Source of the DNA: an uncultured Ruminococcus sp.
Lineage (GTDB): Bacteria > Bacillota > Clostridia > Oscillospirales > Ruminococcaceae
Reading direction: 5' to 3'
NCBI GenBank assembly: GCA_947627445.1
Contig: CANQWA010000011.1
Location: 1 to 64,000 of the forward strand
DNA: 64,000 nt
The notes below the pieces were generated by a model. It was not told the origin of the DNA and ran no database searches. It worked only from the letters and a program-made list of their open reading frames with translations. Shown here one piece after another: positions 53,819 to 63,275 of this stretch. Every line of letters starts with the position of its first letter. Within the stretch, counting starts at the first letter, position 1. The translations under genes and the position numbers were made by a program.

Positions 53819-55240
53819 TCATTCCCTTCCGGTCCAGCAGTAGGAACAAAGCTTACATTCCGGCTTGCCGACTGCTCTGACTGTTCCTTCTAGGGATTGA
53901 AAATCAAGAGATGTCAGCTTTAACCGACGGCAGATTTCTGCTCTCAGCAGCTTGCCCCGTTCTGTATTGGCGTTGCTGTATTCTGCTATGTACTTTACAC
54001 CTTCTGCACCTTCTTTTTCATTGATGATCTGTCTGGCAATCAGCTCCAGCTCAGAGGTGCTTCTGGAAAAGTTCAGATACTTACAGCCGTACATGATCGG
54101 CGGACAGGCAGAGCGCATATGCACTTCCTTGGCGCCGTTTTCATACAGGAACTCTACCGTTTCCCGCATTTGTGTGCCTCTAACAATGCTGTCATCTACA
54201 AACAGGAGCTTTTTGCCTTCGATTAGCTCGTGAACCGGAATCAATTTCATTTTTGCAACTTTGTTTCGCATGGATTGATTGGTAGGCATAAAGCTTCTGG
54301 GCCATGTTGGCGTATATTTAATAAACGGTCTTGCAAATGGAATGCCGCTTTTGTTGGCGTAACCAATAGCATGGGGAATGCCGGAATCGGGTACGCCGCA
54401 AACATAATCTACTTCTGGCAGCTGATTATTTTTGATGTCTGTTTCTGCCATGATCTCACCGTTTCGGGTACGCATGGTTTCCACATTGACACCTTCATAG
54501 CATGCATTGGGATATCCATAGTATGTCCAAAGAAATGTACAGATACGCATATCATCCGTACCCGCTTCCAGAATTTCGTAGCCATCCTTGGTCAATTTCA
54601 GGATTTCCCCTGCCTTTAATTCGTGACAGGTCTGATATCCCAGCTTCTGATAAGCAAAAGATTCAAAGGAAAAACAATAGCCGTCAGAGCGTTTGCCAAT
54701 GAGGATTGGCAGTCTGCCCATCTTATCCCTTGCACAGATGATAGAATCCTCTGTCATGATCGCAAGAGACATGGTTCCCTGTATCCGATTTTGTGCATAG
54801 CGGATGCCATCCACAAAGTTATCCTTCTGTGCGATCAACGCACCGATCAGACCGCCGGCATTAATGCTGCCGCTGCTCATGGTTTCAAAGTTCATGCAGC
54901 CTCGCTCCAGCAATTCTTCGGATAGTTCCTTTGCATTGGAAATGATACCGATGGAACAGATGGCATACAATCCCATTTTGGAACGCACCATGATGGGCTG
55001 AGGATCCGTATCGCTGATACAGCCGATACAGATATTGCCGCGCATGCCTTCTACATCTTTTTCAAATTTTGTCCGGAAAGGCGAATTTTCAATGCTGTGG
55101 ATGTTTCTCTGAAATCCCAGATCTGCGGAATAGGAAGTCATGCCGCCCCGGCGTGTTCCCAGATGTGAATGATAGTCTGTTCCGAAAAAAACATCCGATA
55201 TACAGTCATTCGATGATACTGCTCCAAAAAATCCACCCAT
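53819..55240 (-). CDS. PurF paralogue lacking the catalytic cysteine
   Basis: 473 residues, collinear with PurF. The N-terminus reads MGGFFGAVSS where active enzymes have CG(I/V)FG: the nucleophile Cys is Gly. The YHSHLGTRRGGM and CIGCISDTDPQP segments also deviate from LQHRGQES and GHVRYST. By contrast the phosphoribosyltransferase half is intact with [14 protein letters not shown] and GVPDSG. It retains Cys residues near the C-terminus (CKLCSYC). So it may be an ammonia-using transferase or a regulatory partner of PurF. The frame is complete, so it is not a pseudogene. The group is seen in other Clostridia; function is unknown to me. Confidence 0.88.
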   Translation of the reverse strand: MGGFFGAVSSNDCISDVFFGTDYHSHLGTRRGGMTSYSADLGFQRNIHSIENSPFRTKFEKDVEGMRGNICIGCISDTDPQPIMVRSKMGLYAICSIGIISNAKELSEELLERGCMNFETMSSGSINAGGLIGALIAQKDNFVDGIRYAQNRIQGTMSLAIMTEDSIICARDKMGRLPILIGKRSDGYCFSFESFAYQKLGYQTCHELKAGEILKLTKDGYEILEAGTDDMRICTFLWTYYGYPNACYEGVNVETMRTRNGEIMAETDIKNNQLPEVDYVCGVPDSGIPHAIGYANKSGIPFARPFIKYTPTWPRSFMPTNQSMRNKVAKMKLIPVHELIEGKKLLFVDDSIVRGTQMRETVEFLYENGAKEVHMRSACPPIMYGCKYLNFSRSTSELELIARQIINEKEGAEGVKYIAEYSNANTERGKLLRAEICRRLKLTSLDFQSLEGTVRAVGKPECKLCSYCWTGRE

Positions 55241-55242
55241 AC

Positions 55243-55962
55243 TTATTCACCAAAAATACGCTTCATCACTTCCTGATATGCTTCTTCTGTGCCGCCCATA
55301 TCTCTGCGGAAGCGATCTTTATCCAGCTTTTCGTTGGTCTTTACATCCCACAGACGGCAGGTATCCGGAGAGATCTCATCTGCCAAAATGATCGTACCGT
55401 CAGCCAGTCTGCCGAATTCGATCTTAAAGTCGATGAGGCGAATGCCGATCTCCAGGAAAAATGCTTTCAGTACTTCGTTGACCTTACGGGTATAAGCCTT
55501 AATCGTGTCGATTTCTTCCTGTGTTGCCAGACCAAGTGCCAGTGCATAGTCATCATTGATAAAGGGATCGTTCAACTCATCGCACTTATAGCTGAATTCC
55601 AGGATGGGACACAGCAAATCCTTGCCCTCTTCTACGCCCATGCGCTTGGAAAAGCTGCCGGCTGCCACATTACGAACAATCACTTCCAGGGGTACGATAG
55701 AAACCTTTTTCACAGCGGTTTCACGATCGCTCAGTTCTTCTACCAAATGTGTGGGAACACCTTCTTTTTCCAACTGTTTCATCACATAGTTAGACATGCG
55801 GTTGTTGATGACGCCCTTGCCTGTGATGGTACCCTTTTTCTCGCCGTTGAAAGCAGTGGCATCATCCTTGTAATCCACAATGACAACCTCAGGGTCTTCG
55901 GTGGAAAAGACTTTTTTTGCCTTTCCCTCGTACATCTGTTCCAGTTTTTTCCATTCAGCCAT
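55243..55962 (-). CDS. purC: SAICAR synthetase
   Basis: 239 residues from ATG 55962, preceded by GGAGGAAA; the frame extends upstream without a better site. [30 protein letters not shown], read in blocks, is the PurC start (EGKAKK.., DDATAFNG); [11 protein letters not shown] and [14 protein letters not shown] follow the family. It joins CAIR and aspartate, step 7. Two bases separate it from the PurF-like gene. Confidence 0.96.
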   Translation of the reverse strand: MAEWKKLEQMYEGKAKKVFSTEDPEVVIVDYKDDATAFNGEKKGTITGKGVINNRMSNYVMKQLEKEGVPTHLVEELSDRETAVKKVSIVPLEVIVRNVAAGSFSKRMGVEEGKDLLCPILEFSYKCDELNDPFINDDYALALGLATQEEIDTIKAYTRKVNEVLKAFFLEIGIRLIDFKIEFGRLADGTIILADEISPDTCRLWDVKTNEKLDKDRFRRDMGGTEEAYQEVMKRIFGE

Positions 55963-56021
55963 TTCCGTTTCCTCCATACACATTTTCGGATTTGTTGCTG
56001 TCATGTCAACCCATCCGTTTT

Positions 56022-56528
56022 TTAATCAGCTTTACAGCTGTATTCTGCCGAAATTTTTGCGTCCTTTTCCATAACGCCTTTTTCCATATCCAGCTTCATC
56101 TGCTTCAGCTTTGCATCGATAGCCGGATCGGAAAGTGCCAGTATCTGTGCAGCCAGGATCGCTGCGTTGGCGGCGCCGTCAATTGCCACAGTTGCCACCG
56201 GAACACCTTTAGGCATCTGTACTGTCGCCAGCAGGGCATCCAGACCATCCAGTGTGGATGATTTTACCGGAATGCCGATTACAGGAAGGGTGGTGTGTGC
56301 TGCAAGAACACCGCCAAGATGGGCTGCCTTTCCGGCTGCTGACAAAATCACCCCGAAGTCGTTTTTCTTTGCATTTGCAGCAAATTCAGCTGCCATGGCT
56401 GGTGTTCGGTGAGCAGACATGACATGTACCTCATATGGAATGCCAAACGTATCCAGCTCTGTCAAGGCGCCCTTTATCACCGGCAAATCACTGTCGCTGC
56501 CCATGATCACTGCTACTTTTTTTGCCAT
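56022..56528 (-). CDS. purE: N5-CAIR mutase
   Basis: 168 residues. [32 protein letters not shown] and a C-terminal [13 protein letters not shown] identify class I PurE. It moves the carboxyl group of N5-CAIR to make CAIR; the matching purK is not in the window. GGAGGAATAT precedes ATG 56528. The 100-base gap upstream shows no purine riboswitch that I can recognise. Confidence 0.95.
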   Translation of the reverse strand: MAKKVAVIMGSDSDLPVIKGALTELDTFGIPYEVHVMSAHRTPAMAAEFAANAKKNDFGVILSAAGKAAHLGGVLAAHTTLPVIGIPVKSSTLDGLDALLATVQMPKGVPVATVAIDGAANAAILAAQILALSDPAIDAKLKQMKLDMEKGVMEKDAKISAEYSCKAD

Positions 56529-56628
56529 ACATATTCCTCCTGATCCCGTGCGTGAACCGCATCGGATTTTTTACGTCTGTCTGCGAATGATCATCCAGAC
56601 GAAGCTATGTGAACAGAGCCAGATCAGA

Positions 56629-57561
56629 TCATCTGATCTGTACGTCCGTTACAACCCATATCCCCTGTTGATTTTCTGTTAAGACTACACTCAGATCACG
56701 ATTCGCATTCTGAACACCTTTTTCCCCTACTGTAATACCCATCTGCCAGAGCAAAGTTGGTGCCTCATTTGATTTTTGTTGTAAAGAGAGAAAAACTGTG
56801 GAGTCGTTTCGTAAGATTTTTCCATTTTTCAGTGCAGCACCAGACAGCACTTTATTCTCATGCTCGGTATCTGTCACTTCGCTGAGAAGAGAAAAATCCT
56901 GTGATTGGATCATATCCAGCAAATGTGCAAAGGTATCTGCCGCATAACTCCACTGCAAAGGAGAAAATGCAGCGGCATCGGACTTGTCGTTCCAGCTGAC
57001 TGCGCAATTGCCGCAGGAGAGATCCGCCTGTTCCAGCAGAAGGGATTCTTCACTGATTGTATAGTAGAACGTATGACCTTTCCGGCTTAGCGTTAACTGA
57101 TCGTCTGCCCATTTGCAGGTATCCCATACAGAAAAATCAAAAGCATGAAATGCACGATCATATAAAACAGCCTGATCGGATTCTGCAAACTCCGCCAGAT
57201 AATAGTTGTCTGTCAATGCATGGACTTCTGAATAAACAAAAGGAGCAACAATATTTCCATCCATGTCCAGTACGCCGACATATTGATCCTGATTCACGGC
57301 GGCAAGATAGTCTGTACCGAGAAACCGCAGTCCTGCCCATTCCAGATCAATAATCACACTGCCATTGGAATCTGACATACCATACAAGCCGTTTTCACAA
57401 CGCACGATCTGATTGCCGTCCGGGTTGATCACATCGGAAGGCGCTGTATTGTCAGCACTCGTTTGTTTGGAAATATTCATGGAAAAGCTGACCGTTGCAG
57501 CAATCAGTAGCACCAGTATTGTAATCAACACGCCTACTACCAGCTTGGTATGCTTATTCAT
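56629..57561 (-). CDS. membrane-anchored protein with WG-like beta repeats
   Basis: 310 residues. One N-terminal helix (~8-28, LVVGVLITILVLLIAATVSF) anchors an extracellular domain. Its first half contains repeating units of the form NGLYGMSDSNGSVIID and DQYVGVLDMDGNIVAPFVY, typical of WG repeats; the second half is unrecognised. The stop lies in the near-palindrome CAGATCAGATGATCTGATCTG. It follows the glycosyltransferase by 21 bases; an envelope role is inferred only from topology and neighbour. Confidence 0.7.
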   Translation of the reverse strand: MNKHTKLVVGVLITILVLLIAATVSFSMNISKQTSADNTAPSDVINPDGNQIVRCENGLYGMSDSNGSVIIDLEWAGLRFLGTDYLAAVNQDQYVGVLDMDGNIVAPFVYSEVHALTDNYYLAEFAESDQAVLYDRAFHAFDFSVWDTCKWADDQLTLSRKGHTFYYTISEESLLLEQADLSCGNCAVSWNDKSDAAAFSPLQWSYAADTFAHLLDMIQSQDFSLLSEVTDTEHENKVLSGAALKNGKILRNDSTVFLSLQQKSNEAPTLLWQMGITVGEKGVQNANRDLSVVLTENQQGIWVVTDVQIR

Positions 57562-57582
57562 AAGCCAATCTCCTGCGATACA

Positions 57583-58548
57583 TTAGGATTCTGATTTTTT
57601 TCTCATATCCTCTTCTGTTTCTTGTACCAGATAAATGGGACGGCGTTTGGTTTCCAGATAGGTTTTTGCCAGATATTGTCCGGAAATGCCTGCACAGAAT
57701 AATTGAAGCCCTCCCATAAGAAAGATCACACAGATTAGTGTGGCAAAGCCTTGTACCGGATCGCCAAAAACCAGCTTTTTGATCACAATTATGATGATCA
57801 TGATGAAGGCGATCAGACAACTAACGATGCCTAAAACAGAAGAAATTGTCAAGGGTGCGGTAGAAAAGGCAAAAAAGCCTTCCAGTGCATATCGGAACAG
57901 CTTCCAGAATGACCAGGTGCTTGTCCCGGCAGCACGTTCTACATTTTCATATTCTATATATTTGGTGCGAAAGCCCACCCAACTGAAAATTCCTTTGGAA
58001 AAGCGGTTATATTCCTTCATGGACAGAATGGAGTCTACCATAGGTCTTGTCATAAAACGAAAGTCCTGTGCCCCGTCTATGATCTCTGTCTGAGAAATCT
58101 TGTTCATGATCTTATAGAACTTTCTGGAAAACCAGGACAGCAACTTAGGTTCTCCCTTTCGACTGACACGCCGTGTGGTGGCACAGTCATATTCTCCGCT
58201 AAGCACATAGTTGTACATTTTTGGCAGAAATGCCGGCGGATGCTGTAAATCTGCATCCATGATCACCACATAATCACCCCGCGCATTCTCCAGACCGGCA
58301 TACATGCCAGCTTCTTTCCCAAAATTGCGGGAAAAAGAAATGTAGCGCACACGTTTATCCTTCTTTGCCAGTTCCCGGAGTTTGAGAAGCGTTTGATCCC
58401 GTGAGCCGTCATTGATAAACAGCAGTTCATAGTCCGTATCGGGATGCTCGTCCTGTATTAGAGCCATGACACGATTGATTTCCTCGTAAAACAGCGGCAG
58501 TACCTCTTGTTCATTATAGCAAGGTACAACTATAGAAATTGTTTTCAT
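57583..58548 (-). CDS. family 2 glycosyltransferase, GtrB/DPM-like, membrane-anchored
   Basis: 321 residues from ATG 58548. GT-A domain with ISIVVPCYNEQEVLPLFYEE, GDYVVIMDADLQHPP (DxD metal site) and RFSKGIFSWVGF; two C-terminal membrane helices (~230-290). Relatives transfer glucose or similar sugars to undecaprenyl phosphate for later use outside the membrane. AAGG-type ribosome site upstream. First gene of the long minus-strand run, behind a good promoter. Confidence 0.88.
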   Translation of the reverse strand: MKTISIVVPCYNEQEVLPLFYEEINRVMALIQDEHPDTDYELLFINDGSRDQTLLKLRELAKKDKRVRYISFSRNFGKEAGMYAGLENARGDYVVIMDADLQHPPAFLPKMYNYVLSGEYDCATTRRVSRKGEPKLLSWFSRKFYKIMNKISQTEIIDGAQDFRFMTRPMVDSILSMKEYNRFSKGIFSWVGFRTKYIEYENVERAAGTSTWSFWKLFRYALEGFFAFSTAPLTISSVLGIVSCLIAFIMIIIIVIKKLVFGDPVQGFATLICVIFLMGGLQLFCAGISGQYLAKTYLETKRRPIYLVQETEEDMRKKSES

Positions 58549-58653
58549 ATCTGACCTTCCGTCCTGCGACTCCCTTGTTTGAGCCATCGCTTTGATCTGT
58601 GCCGTGCCTCTGTATTGTACCTGAAAGCAGCAACTCTTCGACACGCTTCTTTT

Positions 58654-58682
58654 ATTATACCACTTTTTTTGGCAGATGACAA
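58654..58682 (-). promoter_or_regulatory. promoter of the glycosyltransferase (and possibly purine) run
   Basis: On the minus strand TTGTCA (58682-58677), 17 bases, TATAAT (58659-58654); ~100-base leader to ATG 58548. Confidence 0.75.
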
Positions 58683-58728
58683 TACCTTATGTTAGATATT
58701 TTTTCATTTCATCAAAAATCTCTATGCA

Positions 58729-59223
58729 TTATCGGTTTTTTAGGTGCTGTGCCAGTTGTTTTTTGTAGTTATCGGAGCGATGATCCATGTTTTCTGCCAT
58801 AGCCAGCAGCTCCTCCGGCAGTACAAGGCGGAGCGCCTGCACCTCTGATTCCTGCATGACACAGTCGGAAAGAGAAAAAGCAGTTTTGACATACCAGACA
58901 TCGTGGTAACAGCTTCGGCGGCGATCCCTGAACCAGAATTTCATCTGTTCCCGCGGCAGAACCAGACCAATCTCTTCGAATGCTTCCCGGAGTGCGCCGT
59001 CCAGACTGGTTTCTCCTGCATCGACTGCACCTGCCGTAATATCCCACATGCCGGGTCGGGTCGCCTTGGTATCAGATCGCTGCTGCACCAGAAACAGACC
59101 ATCCTCATTTTCCAGGATCACATGTGCGCACAAGAAATATTCCCCTTTTTTCAAATATGTGCCTCTTTCTGCTGTTTTTCCGGTATACCTTCCATTTTCA
59201 TCATAAATATCCAGCAATTCCAT
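58729..59223 (-). CDS. Nudix hydrolase
   Basis: 164 residues from ATG 59223 (AAAGGAG upstream). Nudix box visible as GAVDAGETSLDGALREAFEEIGL (GxxxxxEx…REUxEExGU), inside an IPP-isomerase-like fold opening ELLDIYDENGRYTG. It hydrolyses nucleoside-diphosphate-linked substrates; the substrate is undefined. Single-gene unit with its own promoter. Confidence 0.9.
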   Translation of the reverse strand: MELLDIYDENGRYTGKTAERGTYLKKGEYFLCAHVILENEDGLFLVQQRSDTKATRPGMWDITAGAVDAGETSLDGALREAFEEIGLVLPREQMKFWFRDRRRSCYHDVWYVKTAFSLSDCVMQESEVQALRLVLPEELLAMAENMDHRSDNYKKQLAQHLKNR

Positions 59224-59309
59224 TGAGAAAGCTTCTCCTTTCATGGCATGTTCCTTTCAGATGTATCCAAAACCTGTCTGGATATGCCCAGATCATTCTA
59301 CTTTTTATT

Positions 59310-59339
59310 ATTGTATCATGAAATCCCTCAACAGGTCAA
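59310..59339 (-). promoter_or_regulatory. promoter of the Nudix gene
   Basis: On the minus strand TTGACC (59339-59334), 18 bases, TACAAT (59315-59310). Confidence 0.6.
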
Positions 59340-59529
59340 GACAAATTCTTGATATTTTTTTGTACACTTCATGCCAAAGATGCGACCAATCCACGAATTT
59401 CTGAAAATTGCATGAAAATTTGCATATTTCACTTTTTTTCTTTCCAAAAATATGGTATACTAAAACAAACTATATGACGTCATCAATATTTTCATCGTCA
59501 ACATTTTAGAATGAAAGGAATATTTTGGC

Positions 59530-59931
59530 ATGTCTGAATGGAACAAAAAGATTTCCCATTTTTTTGAGGGACACTATGGAACAGATACGCTGAATATGTG
59601 GATCGTTGGTTTTTCGACTCTAATGTCATTTCTGGCGCTTATCACTCGAACCAAATTATGCAGTGTTTTCTGCCTGATCTTTCTTTTCTGGTTTGATTTC
59701 CGCATGCTGTCCCGAAATATTCAACGACGTGAAGCAGAGAATCAGAAGTTTGAGAAGCTGATCCAGTCTGTCACAAACATTTTCAGCAGAAAGAAGAATG
59801 ATACACAATCTGAAACGCATGTGGTTTTTCATTGCCCCAAGTGCGGTCAGAAGGTACGAGTTCCCAAGGGCAAGGGAAAAATCAGTATCACCTGCCCCAA
59901 ATGCTCTGCGGAATTCGTTAAACGGAGCTGA
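59530..59931 (+). CDS. two-helix membrane protein with C-terminal zinc ribbon
   Basis: 133 residues. Two hydrophobic segments (~24-55), then a basic linker and a zinc ribbon, CPKCGQ…CPKCSAEF, in the cytoplasm. No enzyme motif. AAAGGAA precedes ATG 59530; a TATACT -10 at about 59453 marks the operon promoter, with a weak -35. Six bases separate it from the next gene. Confidence 0.7.
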   Translation: MSEWNKKISHFFEGHYGTDTLNMWIVGFSTLMSFLALITRTKLCSVFCLIFLFWFDFRMLSRNIQRREAENQKFEKLIQSVTNIFSRKKNDTQSETHVVFHCPKCGQKVRVPKGKGKISITCPKCSAEFVKRS

Positions 59932-59937
59932 TAGTAT

Positions 59938-60789
59938 ATGTACGGCTATATCCATGCTTATAAGCCAGAGTTGAAATTCCGGGAATTTGACACCTATCAT
60001 GCCTGTTACTGCGGCTTGTGTGATGCGCTACATGATCGGTACGGCAGCATTGCACGCTGGACAGTCAGCTATGATATGACTTTTCTGGTACTTTTACTGT
60101 CTGGATTATATGAACCGGAAGAACAGCAGCAAAAACGCCGATGTGCTGCTCATCCGCTCAAAAAACAAATTCATCTGCAAAGCGATGCCTCAGCTTATGT
60201 TGCTGATGTCAGTATTCTGTTATATCATGAAAAATGTATGGACGACTGGCTGGACGAAAGGAAGATTTCCCGAAAGGCTGCGGCGGATTTGCTGGATCGT
60301 GCCTATGTAAAAGCCAAAAGCATTTACCCGCAGAAAGCACAGCAGATCAGCCAACAGTTAGATCATCTACATGAAATGGAACAGAATAATGAACCAAATT
60401 TGGAGCTCCCTGCCGGATGCTTTGGGACGCTGTTGGGAGAGTTATTTGTCTGGAAGCAGGATGAATGGGCAGATTCTTTGCGGAAAATTGGATTTTATTT
60501 GGGAAAATACATCTACTTACTGGATGCCTATGACGATCTGAAAAAGGATGGTAAAAACGGATGTTATAATCCCCTTTTGACGGAATCTAAAAAAAATCCA
60601 GCATTTCATGAAGATTGCGAACAGCTGCTTCAAATGATGATTGCAGCATGTACAGCGGAGTTTGAACGGCTTCCTATTTTGAAATATGCAGATATTTTGC
60701 GAAATATCCTTTATGCCGGCGTCTGGCAGCCCTTTTATCAAAGAAAAAAGGAGTATACGAAACAGGAGAATTCACATGAATCCATATGA
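59938..60789 (+). CDS. DUF5685-family protein
   Basis: 283 residues. Conserved [18 protein letters not shown] near the N-terminus, a [18 protein letters not shown] centre and [22 protein letters not shown] toward the C-terminus, resembling all-alpha terpenoid-synthase-like helices with acidic DAYDD. The cysteine pair CYCGLC may bind metal. Function is unknown. Its end overlaps the DnaJ gene by 14 bases, so the two are made together. Confidence 0.75.
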   Translation: MYGYIHAYKPELKFREFDTYHACYCGLCDALHDRYGSIARWTVSYDMTFLVLLLSGLYEPEEQQQKRRCAAHPLKKQIHLQSDASAYVADVSILLYHEKCMDDWLDERKISRKAAADLLDRAYVKAKSIYPQKAQQISQQLDHLHEMEQNNEPNLELPAGCFGTLLGELFVWKQDEWADSLRKIGFYLGKYIYLLDAYDDLKKDGKNGCYNPLLTESKKNPAFHEDCEQLLQMMIAACTAEFERLPILKYADILRNILYAGVWQPFYQRKKEYTKQENSHESI

Positions 60790-61390
60790 AGTGCTTGGCG
60801 TTTCCCGAAACGCATCTGAGCAGGAGATCAAAAAGGCTTATCGGGTACTAAGCCGGAAATATCATCCGGATGCCAATGTGGGAAAGCCCAACGAGCAGGC
60901 ATATCAGGAAAAATTCAAGCAGATCCAGCAAGCGTATCAGCAGATCATGGACGAGCGTCAAAATGGCGGAACGCATCACTATGGCTATGGCAGCTTTCAT
61001 GGAAACGCTTCTTCTGGAAGCGATTCATCCGATACCCATATGCAGGCGGCTGTCAATTTTATCCGTAACGGAAGATTTACTGAAGCCATTCGTGTGTTGG
61101 ATGGTATTCCCAACCGCAATGCCCAGTGGTATTACGTCAGCGCATTGGCAAATTCCGGTGCCGGAAACAATGCCACTGCTTTGCAGTATGCCAGGGCAGC
61201 AGTTCAGATGGAGCCGTCTAATTATGAATATCAGCATCTGGTACGACAGCTGGAATTTCCGGGTTATTCTTATCAACGCGGGCAGCAGCCGTATATGAAT
61301 GCAGGGAGCTTGGATGAAACCGGATGCCTCCGCTGTTGCGCAGCAAATATTCTGTGTAATTTTCTTCTCAGCTGCTGCTGCCGCTGTTAA
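60776..61390 (+). CDS. DnaJ-domain protein with cysteine-rich tail
   Basis: 204 residues from ATG 60776 (CAGGAGAA upstream). J-domain at 1-65 with [21 protein letters not shown] and the HPD tripeptide. A Gly/Ser/His-rich linker is followed by a TPR-like helical part (~90-160). The tail ends [21 protein letters not shown]: seven or more cysteines around a hydrophobic stretch, possibly a lipid- or metal-bound membrane anchor. It presumably recruits Hsp70 to a membrane client such as its operon partners (inference). Confidence 0.85.
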   Translation: MNPYEVLGVSRNASEQEIKKAYRVLSRKYHPDANVGKPNEQAYQEKFKQIQQAYQQIMDERQNGGTHHYGYGSFHGNASSGSDSSDTHMQAAVNFIRNGRFTEAIRVLDGIPNRNAQWYYVSALANSGAGNNATALQYARAAVQMEPSNYEYQHLVRQLEFPGYSYQRGQQPYMNAGSLDETGCLRCCAANILCNFLLSCCCRC

Positions 61391-61522
61391 TATTTTCCAT
61401 TGTTAATAGATGTTATGTCATAATTTCCTTTCTGCTTTTGGAACATTTGCACAAGATTCTTAGACGAATATGCAATATCTGAAAAAAATGAAAGAGAAAG
61501 CATGAATTTTTTAGGAAAAGTG

Positions 61523-61551
61523 TTTACTTTCGGGCTGATGTATGATAAAAT
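61523..61551 (+). promoter_or_regulatory. promoter of the PP2C phosphatase gene
   Basis: TTTACT (61523-61528), 17 bases, TAAAAT (61546-61551). The ~145-base leader contains the inverted repeat GATCGGA…ATCCGATC (about 61583-61610) and AAGCCG…CGGTTT (61662-61684). No gene lies in 61391-61702. Confidence 0.6.
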
Positions 61552-61702
61552 GAAAGGGCAAATAATCTGAGAACCAGCACCGATCGGACTTTTTATAGAA
61601 TCCGATCTGGAATGCGTTCAAAAATATCGGTCAGTATTCAAAGGATTTCTGTCAATACAAAGCCGTCCCTCTGGGGATCGGTTTGGATAAGGAGCAGCTT
61701 TC

Positions 61703-62761
61703 ATGTTTTTTCGTCACAAAAACGTACAACCAAAAAATGAAGATTTGACGCAAGAAGAACCTCAGAAACCAGTTCAGAATGCATTTTTCTACTATGACGG
61801 AAAATATCCCGGGCAAGATGAAGTACCCTTTTATCACACGAATTTGACGGAATACATTGTCCGGGTTTCTATTTCAACGCATATCGGCAAGGTACGCAGT
61901 AATCATGAAGATAATTTTTATCTGGAAGGCTTGTACATGAATGATGTTTTTCGGAATGATTTTTCTGCGACTTATCAGATCCAACATGCTGACGGTATGA
62001 GTTTTGCGGTATTTGACGGCATGGGCGGTGCAGCCTATGGAGAAGTGGCTTCTGAGATCGCTGTGCAGACACTGCGCAAATATGAAAAGAAACTAAAAAA
62101 TGTGGATGGCACCCGTGCACTGGATCAACTGGTCAACTCCTATGCTTCAGATGCCAACAATGCCATTTGTGATATGCTGTCCGAAAACCATTGCACTGTG
62201 GGCGGTACGACATTTTCTATGCTCTATTTTATGGGCGATGCGGTAAAGCTATATTATCTTGGTGACAGCCGGATCTATCGGTACAAAAACAGCAAATTAT
62301 CTCAACTGACACGTGATCATACTGTGGCGAATCAGAAAGTTGACGCAGCTATTTATACAGAAGAAGAAGCTAAGCGAAGTCCGGATCAGCATCGGCTGAC
62401 CTTATATGTCGGTTCGGATAAAAAAAGTCTCGGTTTGAATGCGGATGGCCGTCAGCTTATTCCGCTGGAAATTGGGATAAAATTTGTTTTGTGTACGGAC
62501 GGTCTGACCAATATGTGTTCCGATGAAGAAATCGCACAAATCCTATCTCAAAGTTATTATAATGAAGCGGCTGTTCTGGTACAGGCTGCTTTGGATAACG
62601 GAGGCAAAGATAATGTCACCTGTATTGTCCTGGAAATACTGCCGGCAAATCCAAAGGATGACAAAAACGAAAGTGAAAAGATAAAAGGAAAAGAAAAAAA
62701 GCAAAAAGAGAAGAAGGAGAAAAAAGAAAAACCAAATAAGATCGAACAAACGGCGCTTTAA
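61703..62761 (+). CDS. PP2C-family serine/threonine phosphatase
   Basis: 352 residues. PP2C motifs in order: VRSNHEDNFYLE, VFDGMGGAAYGE (metal Asp), GGTTFSML, GDSRIYRY, LTRDHT, CTDGLTNM and GGKDNVTC. All metal-binding acids appear present. A ~55-residue N-terminal extension precedes the domain; the C-terminus is a Lys/Glu-rich tail of ~30 residues. It would reverse Ser/Thr kinase signalling, possibly including the phosphopeptides read by the FHA protein at 3256 (inference). AAGGAG lies 9 bases before ATG. Confidence 0.9.
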   Translation: MFFRHKNVQPKNEDLTQEEPQKPVQNAFFYYDGKYPGQDEVPFYHTNLTEYIVRVSISTHIGKVRSNHEDNFYLEGLYMNDVFRNDFSATYQIQHADGMSFAVFDGMGGAAYGEVASEIAVQTLRKYEKKLKNVDGTRALDQLVNSYASDANNAICDMLSENHCTVGGTTFSMLYFMGDAVKLYYLGDSRIYRYKNSKLSQLTRDHTVANQKVDAAIYTEEEAKRSPDQHRLTLYVGSDKKSLGLNADGRQLIPLEIGIKFVLCTDGLTNMCSDEEIAQILSQSYYNEAAVLVQAALDNGGKDNVTCIVLEILPANPKDDKNESEKIKGKEKKQKEKKEKKEKPNKIEQTAL

Positions 62762-62773
62762 AAACGCCAACAA

Positions 62774-62815
62774 AAAATCCGAAGTAACCACGAAAAGGCT
62801 ACTTCGGATTTTTTT
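62774..62815 (+). terminator. terminator of the PP2C gene
   Basis: AATCCGAAGTA (62776-62786) pairs with TACTTCGGATT (62800-62810), followed by TTTTT. Confidence 0.88.
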
Positions 62816-62825
62816 ATATTGAAAA

Positions 62826-62867
62826 AAATTTCCCATAATTTCACTATCTTCCGAAATTATGGGATTT
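62826..62867 (-). terminator. terminator of tRNA-Gly
   Basis: On the minus strand AAATCCCATAATTTC pairs with GAAATTATGGGAAATT, then a run of T. It lies 14 bases beyond the tRNA 3' end. Confidence 0.85.
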
Positions 62868-62880
62868 CACATTATTCAGT

Positions 62881-62954
62881 TGGAGCGGGCGACGAGAATC
62901 GAACTCGCAACCTCAGCTTGGGAAGCTGATGTTTTACCACTAAACTACGCCCGC
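62881..62954 (-). tRNA. tRNA-Gly, anticodon CCC
   Basis: 74 bases including an encoded CCA (62883-62881). Acceptor GCGGGCG pairs with CGCCCGC; the D-arm TAGTTTAGTGGTAAAAC, anticodon stem CAGC/GCTG with loop TTCCCAA, and T-loop GTTCGATTC are all standard. Loop bases 34-36 are CCC, so it reads GGG. Confidence 0.95.
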
Positions 62955-62969
62955 AAAAGTCAATCGTTC

Positions 62970-63135
62970 TGAGAACCTGTCTTCACAAGAAGATACAAGC
63001 GTCTTTTCGGTAGATTTGGGTGAGAATATCGTCAAAATGCTTTGCCAGATAAAAAGATTCCCTACAGCTTTTTTTCTTGTCCTTATCAAATTTTGCTCAG
63101 AAAGCCGACCAAATTTTTGATGGGGATAAGTTCTG
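62970..63135. mobile_element. R1 repeat, copy 2 (between promoter and tRNA-Gly)
   Basis: The reverse complement aligns with copy 1 (11704-11868) over ~165 bases. Ends GAGAACCTGTC (62971-62981) and GGATAAGTTCT (63124-63134) are imperfect inverted repeats. No ORF. Any transcript from the promoter at 63149-63177 crosses it before tRNA-Gly. Confidence 0.6.
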
Positions 63136-63148
63136 ACTTTGCATATAC

Positions 63149-63177
63149 ATTATACCACAATTTCTACCGGATGTCAA
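63149..63177 (-). promoter_or_regulatory. consensus promoter upstream of tRNA-Gly
   Basis: On the minus strand TTGACA (63177-63172), 17 bases, TATAAT (63154-63149): a perfect promoter, ~190 bases before the tRNA. Confidence 0.8.
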
Positions 63178-63224
63178 GACTGTTTTCATCCATTTTTATG
63201 CATTTCTTATCATTTCTTATCACA

Positions 63225-63256
63225 AAAAACGGGAAGACACATTGCCATCCCGTTTC
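63225..63256 (-). terminator. terminator of the TSCPD gene
   Basis: On the minus strand AAACGGGA (63255-63248) pairs with TCCCGTTT (63234-63227), followed by a T-run. Confidence 0.82.
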
Positions 63257-63275
63257 ATGTGTATACCATTGATTG

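Noticed and set aside
53819-55240. PurF paralogue as a pseudogene
   Set aside because: The frame is full length, with intact PRPP loop and tight operon spacing.
56529-56628. Purine riboswitch before purE
   Set aside because: Conserved loop sequences of purine aptamers are absent.
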